From an uncultured Faecalibacterium sp. (lineage in GTDB: Bacteria > Bacillota > Clostridia > Oscillospirales > Ruminococcaceae): a DNA stretch of 64,000 nt. Positions within the stretch are counted from its first letter, which is position 1. Each line of letters begins with the position of its first letter. Made by a program: the position numbers and the translations under genes. The notes beneath the pieces are model-generated. The model did not search any database, was not told the DNA's origin, and was given only the letters and a program-made list of their open reading frames with translations. Positions 25,702 to 32,816 of this stretch are shown piece after piece. The stretch covers positions 1 through 64,000 of the forward strand of contig CAKTBG010000011.1 in NCBI GenBank assembly GCA_934533135.1. The letters are read 5' to 3'.

Positions 25702-26214
25702 TTACTTTCCAATTGCATTGCGCACGGCGCGGTTCTCCATCAGCAGCCGGAGCAGCACCGTGTTGACGGCACTGAGCACCAGTGCATTGGGGATGCGGGC
25801 AAACAGCACGCTCCACGCATAGCCGTAAAAAATGCGGAGTGCCAGCGAGTTGATGACGATGGATCCCACCACATGAGCCGCCACCACGCTGACCGGCAGC
25901 CGCAGCTCCGGACGCAGCTGGGGCAGCTTCTCCCACAGGAGACCAGCCACCAGACCGATGGATCCGGCACCCAGCGTGATGAGCGGGTTGATGGCATAGC
26001 CCGCCAGCACACCGCCGATCATGTCGGCCACCGCACCCACCACAAAACCGGCCCCCGGCCCAAAGAAGATGGCTGCCAGCAGCACCGGCAGGCTGCCGAG
26101 GTTGAACCGGACAAACCCGGTCGAGATGCTCAGCACCCGGGTGAACACGATGCTCATGGCGATCAGCAGGGCCAGCACGGTCAGTGTACGGACGGAATTT
26201 TTGGACTGTTTCAT
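25702..26214 (-). CDS. folT: Folate ECF transporter S component
   Basis: A 170-residue membrane protein, the substrate-binding S component of an energy-coupling-factor transporter. Six hydrophobic helices and the pattern RVLSISTGFVRFNLGSLPVLLAAIFFGPGAGF ... ADMIGG match the FolT group. The shared EcfAA'T module is not in the window. The ATG at 26214 has AGGGAGGAC upstream; a longer upstream frame runs through the riboswitch and is not real. The tetrahydrofolate riboswitch directly upstream confirms the substrate. Confidence 0.93.
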   Translation of the reverse strand: MKQSKNSVRTLTVLALLIAMSIVFTRVLSISTGFVRFNLGSLPVLLAAIFFGPGAGFVVGAVADMIGGVLAGYAINPLITLGAGSIGLVAGLLWEKLPQLRPELRLPVSVVAAHVVGSIVINSLALRIFYGYAWSVLFARIPNALVLSAVNTVLLRLLMENRAVRNAIGK

Positions 26215-26256
26215 TTTTCTTGTCCTCCCTGAAAAGGATCTTGCACGGGAGAGCAG

Positions 26257-26301
26257 CAAAAAACGCCCTCCCTGTGTGACAAACCGCACAAAGGAGGGCG
26301 T
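26257..26301 (-). terminator. Riboswitch-linked intrinsic terminator of folT
   Basis: Stem ACGCCCTCC / GGAGGGCGT (26293-26301 with 26263-26271), extended by an inner CGCACA/TGTGTG-type helix, then six T residues on the minus strand (26257-26262). Lies between the THF aptamer and the folT ribosome site, so folate binding probably acts on transcription. Confidence 0.85.
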
Positions 26302-26365
26302 GAATCCAACAAGCTTCACTTCCAACCGAGACCGCAGACGGTCTCGCCTGCACCCAAGTCCATGC

Positions 26366-26460
26366 AGCAGCGGGATGCAGGCCATGCACCGCGGGTCTCC
26401 CTTCGTCCGCAGCACAACTCCCCGTTGATGCGGCACTTAACGCGCATGGCCTTACTCTGT
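26366..26460 (-). promoter_or_regulatory. Tetrahydrofolate (THF) riboswitch aptamer
   Basis: On the minus strand the conserved pieces occur in order: AGAGUA, helix GGCCAUG, CGCGUUAAGUG, helix CCGCA with an arm ending UGCGG, ACGAAGGGAGACC, CGCGGUG, the closing helix strand CAUGGCC, then UGCAUCCCGCU. Both helices pair perfectly. This matches the folT-type THF riboswitch consensus. It precedes folT-folC and is followed by a terminator, which predicts shut-off when reduced folate is plentiful. Confidence 0.92.
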
Positions 26461-26470
26461 TGATGTTCTC

Positions 26471-26499
26471 ATTATATGCTTTTTTTCGCCCGCTTGCAA
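26471..26499 (-). promoter_or_regulatory. Promoter of the THF riboswitch/folT-folC transcript
   Basis: Minus-strand TTGCAA (26494-26499), 17-bp spacer, TATAAT (26471-26476); start close to the beginning of the aptamer. Confidence 0.75.
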
Positions 26500-26558
26500 G
26501 CGCAGGATGCAACAGGTTTCACAAATAGTTTTGCCGTTTTTTATAAATGTTGCTGATA

Positions 26559-26604
26559 CCCTCTCAGGCCGCTTCGCGTCCAGCTCTCCCAAAGGGAGAG
26601 CCAT
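26559..26604 (-). repeat. Dispersed hairpin repeat
   Basis: Minus-strand unit: CTCTCCC/GGGAGAG hairpin, then a GACGC/GCGGC variable hairpin and TGAGAGGG. Confidence 0.8.
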
Positions 26605-26727
26605 TGGCGGGCCGGGTAAGTTTCTGCAACAAACAATAGATGCCGGGCCTTGTCGTCCAGATTGAGCGGCTGCTGACCTAGGCCGCAGGGCCCGGTATTT
26701 TGCGTTTTGCGCGCAGAGTTGACCGAT
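26605..26727. other. Repeat-associated non-coding segment
   Basis: No gene. The stretch ending GCAGGGCCCGGTATTTTGCG (26686-26705) recurs in diverged form at about 39419-39438, again directly ahead of a hairpin repeat unit, so the repeat has a longer 5' extension in some copies. Confidence 0.5.
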
Positions 26728-26789
26728 CTGCCAAGGGCTCTCCCTCCGGGAGAGCTGGCAACGCCGTCAGGCGTTGACTGAGAGGGTCA
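26728..26789 (+). repeat. Dispersed hairpin repeat overlapping the pepF promoter
   Basis: CTGCCAAGGGCTCTCCC/GGGAGAG followed by CAACGCC/GGCGTTG and ACTGAGAGGG. Its TTGACT (26774-26779) is positioned as the -35 box of the following gene. Confidence 0.85.
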
Positions 26790-26802
26790 CCCGTGATAAG
26801 AT
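26774..26802 (+). promoter_or_regulatory. Predicted pepF promoter using repeat-derived -35
   Basis: TTGACT (26774-26779), 17-bp spacer, TAAGAT (26797-26802). The -35 lies in the 3' arm of the dispersed hairpin repeat; the -10 lies just outside it. Confidence 0.6.
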
Positions 26803-26834
26803 TAAATCAAACTTATAAAGAAAGGACAACCTCT

Positions 26835-28526
26835 ATGAAATTCCAAGAGATGACCTATACCCGGCCCGACATCGACGCCCTGCTTGCCCGCTGCAAGGAG
26901 CTGGCCGCCAAAGCTGCCGCTGCCCCCAGCGACGAAGCGATCGTGGATGTCTACTACGAGCAGAGCCGCGCCTTTGCCGATTACAACACCGCTGCCAACC
27001 TCGCCAGCATCCATTACACCTGCGACACCCGCGACGCCTACTGGAAAGCCGAGCAGGACTTCTTCGACGAGAACAGCCCCGCCGTCTCCAACGCCAGCAC
27101 CGAGATCAGCCGCGCCTTCCTCTCGAACCCTCATGTGGACGCGCTGACCAAGGCGTTTGGCTCCACCTGCGTGGCCGGCATGAAGAACGCCGTTCTCGGC
27201 ATGGACGAGCGCACCATCGACCTGCAGAAAGCCTACAACGCCCTCGTCAGCAAGTACCAGCAGGTCTACGGCGGTGCGCTGGTGGAGTTTGACGGCAAGC
27301 AGCTGACCATCCCCCAGCTCGGCCCCTACAAGGAGAGCACCGATCCCGCCGTCCGCCGCGCCGCTTATGAGGCCGAGGCTTCTTACTTCGACGCTCACCG
27401 CGACGAGCTGGACAGCATCTATACCCAGATCGTGCAGAACCTGAACGCACAGGCCAAGATCATGGGCTACCACGATTACAGCGAGCTTTCCTACGTCCGG
27501 ATGAACCGCATCGGCTATGGCCCCGCCGAGATCCAGAAGTTCCGCGATCAGGTCGCCCACGATGTGGTGCCCGCACTGCAGCAGGTGATCGAGCTGCGCA
27601 AAAAGCGCACCGGTATCCAGCATCTGACCTTTGCGGATCTGCCCGTCTCCTTCAAGGACGGCAACCCCAAGCCCATCGCAGGCTACGAGGCTCGGATGTC
27701 CGCTGCCCGCACCATGTACCATGAACTCAGCCCGGAGACGGCCGAATTCATCGACTTCATGCAGGACAACGAGCTGTTTGATGTGGAGAGCCGCCCCGGT
27801 AAGATGTCCGGCGGCTATATGACCAGCCTGCCCGCTTACAAGGCACCCTTCATCTTTGCCAACTGGAACAACACCTCCGCCGACGTGGACGTGCTGACCC
27901 ACGAGTGCGGCCATGCCTTTGAGGGCTATGTGGCAGAACGGGATCCGAAGGTTCCCGCCGACCTCGAATGCCCGGGCATGGAAAGTGCCGAGATCCACTC
28001 GATGGCCATGGAGTTCCTGACGGCTCCGTGGCACCATCTGCTCTTTGGCAAGGACACCGAGAAGTATGCCCTGCTCCACGCCGAGGACAGTTTCCTCTTC
28101 CTCGCTTACGGCTGCATCGTGGACGAGTTCCAGCACAAGATGTACCAGAACCCCGATCTGACCCCCGATGAGCGGAATCAGGTCTGGCTGGAGCTGGAGC
28201 ACAAGTACCGCCCGTGGATCGACTTCGACAACCTGCCCTTCTACGGCCGCGGTGCCGGCTGGCAGCGTCAGCTCCACATCTATGAGTGCCCCTTCTATTA
28301 TATTGACTACTGCCTGTCCACTATGGCCGCCCTGCAGTTCTTCCTGCTGAGCCTCAAGGATCACAAGGACGCATGGGAGCGGTATCTGCGTCTGGTGCGC
28401 CGTGCAGGTCTGGCCAGCTACACCGAGCTGTGCGAGACCGCCGGGCTGAAGGTTCCCTTCACCGACGGCAGCATCAAAGCCATCGCCCAGCAGATGGGCC
28501 AGTGGATCGCAGAGCATCAGGTGTGA
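26835..28526 (+). CDS. pepF: M3 family oligoendopeptidase
   Basis: A 563-residue zinc metallopeptidase of the PepF/thimet family that degrades oligopeptides in the cytoplasm. The zinc motif HECGH is at 356-360, with the third ligand glutamate in MESAEIHSMAMEF about 26 residues on, and the C-terminal substrate-binding HxxYxxPFYYIDY segment is present. Start ATG at 26835 with AAAGGA upstream. It is a single gene, flanked on both sides by hairpin repeats. Confidence 0.93.
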   Translation: MKFQEMTYTRPDIDALLARCKELAAKAAAAPSDEAIVDVYYEQSRAFADYNTAANLASIHYTCDTRDAYWKAEQDFFDENSPAVSNASTEISRAFLSNPHVDALTKAFGSTCVAGMKNAVLGMDERTIDLQKAYNALVSKYQQVYGGALVEFDGKQLTIPQLGPYKESTDPAVRRAAYEAEASYFDAHRDELDSIYTQIVQNLNAQAKIMGYHDYSELSYVRMNRIGYGPAEIQKFRDQVAHDVVPALQQVIELRKKRTGIQHLTFADLPVSFKDGNPKPIAGYEARMSAARTMYHELSPETAEFIDFMQDNELFDVESRPGKMSGGYMTSLPAYKAPFIFANWNNTSADVDVLTHECGHAFEGYVAERDPKVPADLECPGMESAEIHSMAMEFLTAPWHHLLFGKDTEKYALLHAEDSFLFLAYGCIVDEFQHKMYQNPDLTPDERNQVWLELEHKYRPWIDFDNLPFYGRGAGWQRQLHIYECPFYYIDYCLSTMAALQFFLLSLKDHKDAWERYLRLVRRAGLASYTELCETAGLKVPFTDGSIKAIAQQMGQWIAEHQV

Positions 28527-28528
28527 TG

Positions 28529-28704
28529 CCCTCTCAGCTGGCTCACCCTCTCCGTCATCATCGCTTCGCTCGATGCCACGAACCTCCCTTTGTCGCTTAT
28601 GCGACATCTCCCTCCGACCGGAGGGAGTCTTTCCCAAAGTGGGAGGCAAGTCTTGGCTCTCCCTTTGGGAGAGCTGGCGAGCGACAGCGACGCCTGAGAG
28701 GGCG
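28529..28704. repeat. Composite of diverged and intact hairpin repeat units
   Basis: Starts CCCTCTCAG directly after the pepF stop and contains at least two diverged units plus an intact one (GGCTCTCCC/GGGAGAGC, then a GAGCGACAGC variable part and CCTGAGAGGG). Confidence 0.75.
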
Positions 28705-28710
28705 AGCCCG

Positions 28711-28740
28711 TTGACAAAATACCACCCGCCTTATTATAAT
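28711..28740 (+). promoter_or_regulatory. Promoter of mscL
   Basis: TTGACA (28711-28716), 18-bp spacer, TATAAT (28735-28740): both boxes match consensus exactly, immediately downstream of the repeat cluster. Confidence 0.8.
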
Positions 28741-28786
28741 AGGGTCAAATAAGCAGCCCATCCGGGCGCAAAGGAGTGGTATTGCT

Positions 28787-29236
28787 ATGGCAGAAAAGAG
28801 CAAAGGCATCAAAAAATTCTTGGAGGAATTCAAAGCGTTCGCCATGCGCGGCAATGTGCTGGACATGGCCGTCGGCGTGGTCGTCGGCTCGGCATTCACG
28901 GCCATCGTGAATTCGCTGGTCGGCGACATCATCTCGCCCCTCATCGGTCTGTTCTTCAACGCAGACTTCTCGGACGTCGTGATCCAAGTGGGCGACGTCG
29001 GCATCGGCATCGGTGCATTCATCAACGCCATCATCAACTTCCTGATTGTGGCCTTCGTCCTCTTCCTCGTGCTCAAGACGTTCAACGCCCTCTTCAACAA
29101 GAAGAAGGAAGAACCTGCCCCGGCTGAGCCGACCACCAAGGTCTGCCCCTACTGCCAGAGTGAGATCGCAATCAAGGCGGTGCGCTGCCCCCACTGCACC
29201 ACCAAGCTGGAAGGCTTCCCCGAGATCCACGACTGA
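28787..29236 (+). CDS. mscL: Large-conductance mechanosensitive channel with C-terminal zinc ribbon
   Basis: A 149-residue channel that opens under membrane tension to release solutes on osmotic downshock. The MscL core is complete: KKFLEEFKAFAMRGNVLDMAVGVVVG (N-terminal helix and TM1, pore glycines) and TM2 at about 79-102. Instead of ending with the usual charged helix, it has a short Glu/Pro linker and two CxxC pairs (C120/C123, C134/C137) forming a predicted zinc ribbon. Strong consensus promoter, AAAGGAG ribosome site, and a terminator right after the gene make it a monocistronic unit. Confidence 0.94.
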   Translation: MAEKSKGIKKFLEEFKAFAMRGNVLDMAVGVVVGSAFTAIVNSLVGDIISPLIGLFFNADFSDVVIQVGDVGIGIGAFINAIINFLIVAFVLFLVLKTFNALFNKKKEEPAPAEPTTKVCPYCQSEIAIKAVRCPHCTTKLEGFPEIHD

Positions 29237-29257
29237 TCGTTTCCCTGAACCAAAAAT

Positions 29258-29294
29258 TCCTCCCGAGCGACTTGCCCGGGAGGAATTTTTTTGC
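29258..29294 (+). terminator. Terminator of mscL
   Basis: Stem AATTCCTCCCG / CGGGAGGAATT with an 11-base loop region and a run of seven T residues. Confidence 0.9.
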
Positions 29295-29324
29295 TTTATT
29301 TTACAGTCTGTGCTTTCGCCGCGC

Positions 29325-30878
29325 TTACTGCACCTTGGTCAGCTCGGCCAGCTTGTGGAAGATCTCGGTGTTGTCGAACACACCGCGGAACTTCTCAGAG
29401 CCGACGCCCTTGGCGTAGATGTTCACCGAGGCACCGGTGTGGGCGTAGGTGGTGTGATCCATACCGGACTTGTGGTTGATGGTGTGGCAGACAGCCATCG
29501 AGAAGGGGATGTAGGTGCCGTACAGCTCGTAATCCTCCTGACTCATCTTGCTCTGAGAGGAAGCACCAACTTCAAGGGTACGCTCGTAAGCCTTGCGCAG
29601 GTTCTCCACCTCGTAATCGGTCAGGAGCAGTTTGCCCGCGTTGGCCGCATCCGGGTCGGTGGGCAGGGTCAGGCCGAAGGCGTTCTTCACGTCGGCCATG
29701 GCTGCCTCGAAGGGGGTCTTGTTGGCGATATAGCCCTGCACATAGGTGGAATCAAACTTGGCGTAGGACATCTTCTGGTGGGTCAGATTGGTCAGGAAGG
29801 TGTCGTAGTTGGTGGTCTTGTAGCCGATGCCCATGCCGCCGGTCTCGTGGTCGGCGGTGACGAGGATCAGGGTCTCGTTGGGGTGAGCGTTGTAGAACTC
29901 TTCGGCCGCCTGCACCGCGTTGCTCATCTCCAGCACATCGTGGATGGAAGCCGCCGCATCGTTGGCGTGGCAGGCCCAGTCGATCTTGCCGGATTCGGTC
30001 ATCAGGAAGAAGCCCTTTTTGTTGTTCAGCAGCTCAATGCCCTTCTTGACGTAATCGGTCAGCTGCCACTCGCCAGCGGCGGCATCCATTGCATAGTTCA
30101 TGGCCTTGCCGTCTGCCAGCGTCTCGGCGATGATGAGGGTCTTGCCTGCGCCGGCGGTCAGTGCAGCAGCACCCGCCTGCGTGGTGACGACGTTGTAGCC
30201 AGCCTGTGCTGCGACCTCGTGGTTGTTGGGGCCGGTGCCGTCGCCGTTCACCTTCTGGAACTCGCCGCCTGCAAAATACTCAAAGCCGGAGTTTGCCAGC
30301 TCGACGCCGATCTGGTAGTAGTTCTTGCGGGTCTTCTGGTGGGCGTAGAAGGCTGCGGGGGTGGCATGGTCGATGTTGACGGAGGACACCACGCCGACCT
30401 TGTAGCCCTTCTGGGCGTGGAGCTTTTCGGCGATGGTCTCATAGGGCACATCGCGGGTCCACGGGCACATATTGATGACGCCGCTCTCGGTCTTGTGGCC
30501 GGTGGCGATGGAAGTTGCGGTGGAAGCAGAGTCCGGGCAGAAGGACGTGCTGTCGTAGGTGGTCACGCTGCCAACTTCCGGGAAGGACGTGAAGCTCAGG
30601 TCGGCCTCGGTGACGGCACCGTTGTTCTCGACCGTGCCCTTGTAGAAGCGGGCAGACTGGATCTGGGCAGTGCCCATGCCGTCGCCGATGAACAGGAAGA
30701 TGTATTTGGGCTTTTTGCCGAAGTCCAGCAGGCCGTTCTCTTCGTCCTCCGCCTGCTTTGCGGTGACGCTGGGGGCTGCAGCATGGGCCGCCATCGGTGC
30801 TGCCGCCATCATGCCGAGAGCCGATGCAACGGCTCCGGCTTTCAGAAAACTGCGGCGGGTGATGTTCTTCTCTTTCAT
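29325..30878 (-). CDS. Alkaline phosphatase, Tat-type exported
   Basis: A 517-residue alkaline phosphatase superfamily enzyme releasing phosphate from monoesters outside the cell. The N-terminus has a twin-arginine pattern (TRRSFLKAG, residues 7-15) and an alanine-rich signal segment. Metal and catalytic motifs are intact: FIGDGMG (64-70), DSAST with nucleophile S117, GKIDWACHAND, VTADHETGG and the late YAHTGASVNIYAKG histidine. ATG at 30878; a longer upstream frame lacks support. A promoter with -10 TACAAT (30948-30953) and a small leader hairpin AGAGCC/GGCTCT (about 30899-30914) precede it. No pho box was recognised. Confidence 0.93.
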   Translation of the reverse strand: MKEKNITRRSFLKAGAVASALGMMAAAPMAAHAAAPSVTAKQAEDEENGLLDFGKKPKYIFLFIGDGMGTAQIQSARFYKGTVENNGAVTEADLSFTSFPEVGSVTTYDSTSFCPDSASTATSIATGHKTESGVINMCPWTRDVPYETIAEKLHAQKGYKVGVVSSVNIDHATPAAFYAHQKTRKNYYQIGVELANSGFEYFAGGEFQKVNGDGTGPNNHEVAAQAGYNVVTTQAGAAALTAGAGKTLIIAETLADGKAMNYAMDAAAGEWQLTDYVKKGIELLNNKKGFFLMTESGKIDWACHANDAAASIHDVLEMSNAVQAAEEFYNAHPNETLILVTADHETGGMGIGYKTTNYDTFLTNLTHQKMSYAKFDSTYVQGYIANKTPFEAAMADVKNAFGLTLPTDPDAANAGKLLLTDYEVENLRKAYERTLEVGASSQSKMSQEDYELYGTYIPFSMAVCHTINHKSGMDHTTYAHTGASVNIYAKGVGSEKFRGVFDNTEIFHKLAELTKVQ

Positions 30879-30947
30879 AGCAAATATCCTCTCTTTTACA
30901 GAGCCGCCCGGCTCTTTTCGTTTTGTCTTTCTCACGGGAACGCCTTT

Positions 30948-30976
30948 ATTGTACCGGAGTTTTCCACCCGCCGAAA
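30948..30976 (-). promoter_or_regulatory. Predicted promoter of the alkaline phosphatase gene
   Basis: Minus-strand TTTCGG (30971-30976), 17-bp spacer, TACAAT (30948-30953). The CCGGTACAATAA context recurs at the candidate RNA promoter near 55.03 kb. Confidence 0.5.
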
Positions 30977-31068
30977 CCATCCCGGTGCAAAACATGGGTA
31001 AAATTCGAGAGAGAGAATCTGCCCGTCCGTAAAAATTATGAATAGAATGTAAAAGCTATCTCAGTCCA

Positions 31069-31101
31069 TTGACTGCCATAATATTATATGCTATATAATA
31101 T
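31069..31101 (+). promoter_or_regulatory. padR promoter with overlapping palindromic operator
   Basis: TTGACT (31069-31074), 17-bp spacer, TATATA (31092-31097). An 8-bp perfect inverted repeat ATATTATA / TATAATAT (31081-31088, 31094-31101) covers the -10 box, as expected for autorepression by PadR. Confidence 0.65.
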
Positions 31102-31140
31102 ACAGAATCATTCAATATCAACCACAACGGAGGCAGAACC

Positions 31141-31446
31141 ATGAACTTTACCACCGGTGCGGCGTTGCTTGACGCAATCGTGCTGTCCGTCGTCTCCCGT
31201 GAACCGGATGGAACCTACGGCTACAAGATCACGCAGGAGATCAAACAGGCCATCGACCTGAGCGAGTCCACGCTTTATCCTGTTCTGCGGCGGCTGCAAA
31301 AAGACGGCTGTCTGACCGTCTACGACGCCACCACCAACGGCCGGAACCGCCGCTACTACATGATCACCCAAGTCGGCCGGGAACGGCTGGCCGCTTACCG
31401 GGCTGAATGGAAGCAGTACGCCGCCAGCATCGACCAGCTTTTATAG
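31141..31446 (+). CDS. PadR family transcriptional regulator
   Basis: A 101-residue winged-helix regulator of the short PadR-s2 type, with the HTH segment YGYKITQEIKQAIDLSESTLYPVLRRLQKDG and the wing GRNRRYYMIT, then one dimerisation helix. It lies upstream of the DUF1700/DUF4097 protein gene, a pairing common in Firmicutes, and probably represses both from the palindromic promoter. ATG at 31141 with GGAGG upstream. Confidence 0.92.
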   Translation: MNFTTGAALLDAIVLSVVSREPDGTYGYKITQEIKQAIDLSESTLYPVLRRLQKDGCLTVYDATTNGRNRRYYMITQVGRERLAAYRAEWKQYAASIDQLL

Positions 31447-31502
31447 CAGTTTGCGTTTTTAATGCACAAGCAACATCCGCAAACTGCATATCGCAAATAT
31501 GC
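31444..31502 (+). other. Hairpins in the padR-DUF1700 intercistronic region
   Basis: A 10-bp perfect inverted repeat GCAGTTTGCG / CGCAAACTGC (31446-31455, 31478-31487) begins in the padR stop codon, followed by a smaller GCATAT/ATATGC hairpin (31486-31502). No T-run, so more likely an RNA-stability or partial-pause element than a terminator. Confidence 0.5.
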
Positions 31503-31550
31503 CGTTTTGATAGGCTCTATTTATGAAAATTGCGATAGAGGAGGACAACT

Positions 31551-32747
31551 ATGACGCGAACCGAATATATGAAGTCTCTTGAGAAGCTTCTGGCTCCTCT
31601 GCCCGAAACGGAGCGGCGAGATGCCCTTGACTATTACGACGAGTATTTTGATGCCGCCGGAAAATCCCGGGAATCGGAGACGATCGCCGAACTGGGAAGC
31701 CCCGAAGAAGTCGCTCAGAAGATCCTCGAAAATCAGGATTTTGTTCCGGCGGAAGCTCCTTCTGCATCCATCGAACCGGATCATTCGTCCGAGCGTCCGG
31801 TGAAAAAGCACCGCTCCCACTGGAAACCCATTGCCGCCTGCGTCCTGCTGGCAGTGGCTGGCTTCGCTTTTGTCGGAGCCCATCTCCCGTTCCGCCGTGT
31901 TGTCGCCACGACAGCGAACGCCATTGAGACCGGCACATCGAACTCCCCGGCTTACAGCAATCTCGCCGTTGAGAACAACGCGGCGAATCCCAGCTCCTCC
32001 TTTCACGTCAGTCTTGACCGCCTGAAGAAGCTCACCCTCGATCTGGACATCGGCGACGTGAATTTCATCACCGAAAAAGGGCTGACCGACGCACGCATTG
32101 AATACCAAAACCGTGACAGCCGCTTTGAGAACGACTTCGTTTTCAAGGATTCCGGCTCCTACTTCAACTACAAAGCACCCAAGGGCTTCCATTTGAAGGA
32201 CACGAAAAAGAAATTCACCCTGACAATTTACCTGCCCGAGGGCTTTGCGATGGACAAGCTTGATGCTACCCTCGACATGGGCGACCTCAGCCTTGGCAGC
32301 CTCACAGTCAAAGACCTGACTGCTGAGCTGGACATGGGCAATTGCACCGCGGACGCCCTGACCGCAGACACCTCTCATTTTGAACTTGATATGGGCAATT
32401 TTACTGCCGGTTTGCTGGATGCCAGAAGTGCTGAAATTGACCTCAGCATGGGCAATCTCGAAATCACAACGGTCAACGCCTACGATTTTACCGTCGATAA
32501 CGATATGGGTGATATCAAAATCGGCCTGCTGACCGGTGCGCAGAAAATCGACCTTGATACCGACATGGGAACCATTGAACTGATGGTGGACGGCTCCCTC
32601 TCGGATTACGCAGTCGATGCCTCGAACGACCTCGGAACCCTGCGCGTCGATGGCAAGAAATACTCCGAAACATTCCACTCCAACGGCAGCCGTAAGCTTA
32701 CCCTCTCCAACAGCATGGGCTCGACGACTCTGGATTTCCAGAATTAA
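31551..32747 (+). CDS. HAAS/DUF1700 and DUF4097 domain membrane protein
   Basis: A 398-residue protein. Residues 1-65 form the HAAS (DUF1700) helical domain (EYMKSLEKLLAPLPETERRD, YYDEYFDAAG), followed by a cytoplasmic linker, one membrane helix at about 86-107, and an extracellular DUF4097 beta-solenoid (about 135-398) with repeats of the type LDxxMGDLxLGSLxVKDL. These proteins are predicted to sense envelope stress and are typically controlled by a PadR repressor encoded just upstream, as here. The gene is followed by a strong terminator. Confidence 0.88.
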   Translation: MTRTEYMKSLEKLLAPLPETERRDALDYYDEYFDAAGKSRESETIAELGSPEEVAQKILENQDFVPAEAPSASIEPDHSSERPVKKHRSHWKPIAACVLLAVAGFAFVGAHLPFRRVVATTANAIETGTSNSPAYSNLAVENNAANPSSSFHVSLDRLKKLTLDLDIGDVNFITEKGLTDARIEYQNRDSRFENDFVFKDSGSYFNYKAPKGFHLKDTKKKFTLTIYLPEGFAMDKLDATLDMGDLSLGSLTVKDLTAELDMGNCTADALTADTSHFELDMGNFTAGLLDARSAEIDLSMGNLEITTVNAYDFTVDNDMGDIKIGLLTGAQKIDLDTDMGTIELMVDGSLSDYAVDASNDLGTLRVDGKKYSETFHSNGSRKLTLSNSMGSTTLDFQN

Positions 32748-32754
32748 CGCATAC

Positions 32755-32800
32755 AAAAACAGGACGCTTCCAATGTTCCGGAAGCGTCCTGTTTGTTATA
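32755..32800. terminator. Bidirectional terminator between DUF4097 gene and symporter gene
   Basis: Stem AAACAGGACGCTTCC / GGAAGCGTCCTGTTT with a short loop; A/T tails on both sides, between two convergent genes. Confidence 0.85.
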
Positions 32801-32816
32801 TCTTGGTGGATTTCAA

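Noticed and set aside
26802-28649. Long open frame of about 600 codons antisense to pepF
   Set aside because: GC-rich codon bias of pepF creates open antisense frames; it has no family motif or ribosome site, and pepF has its full zinc active site.
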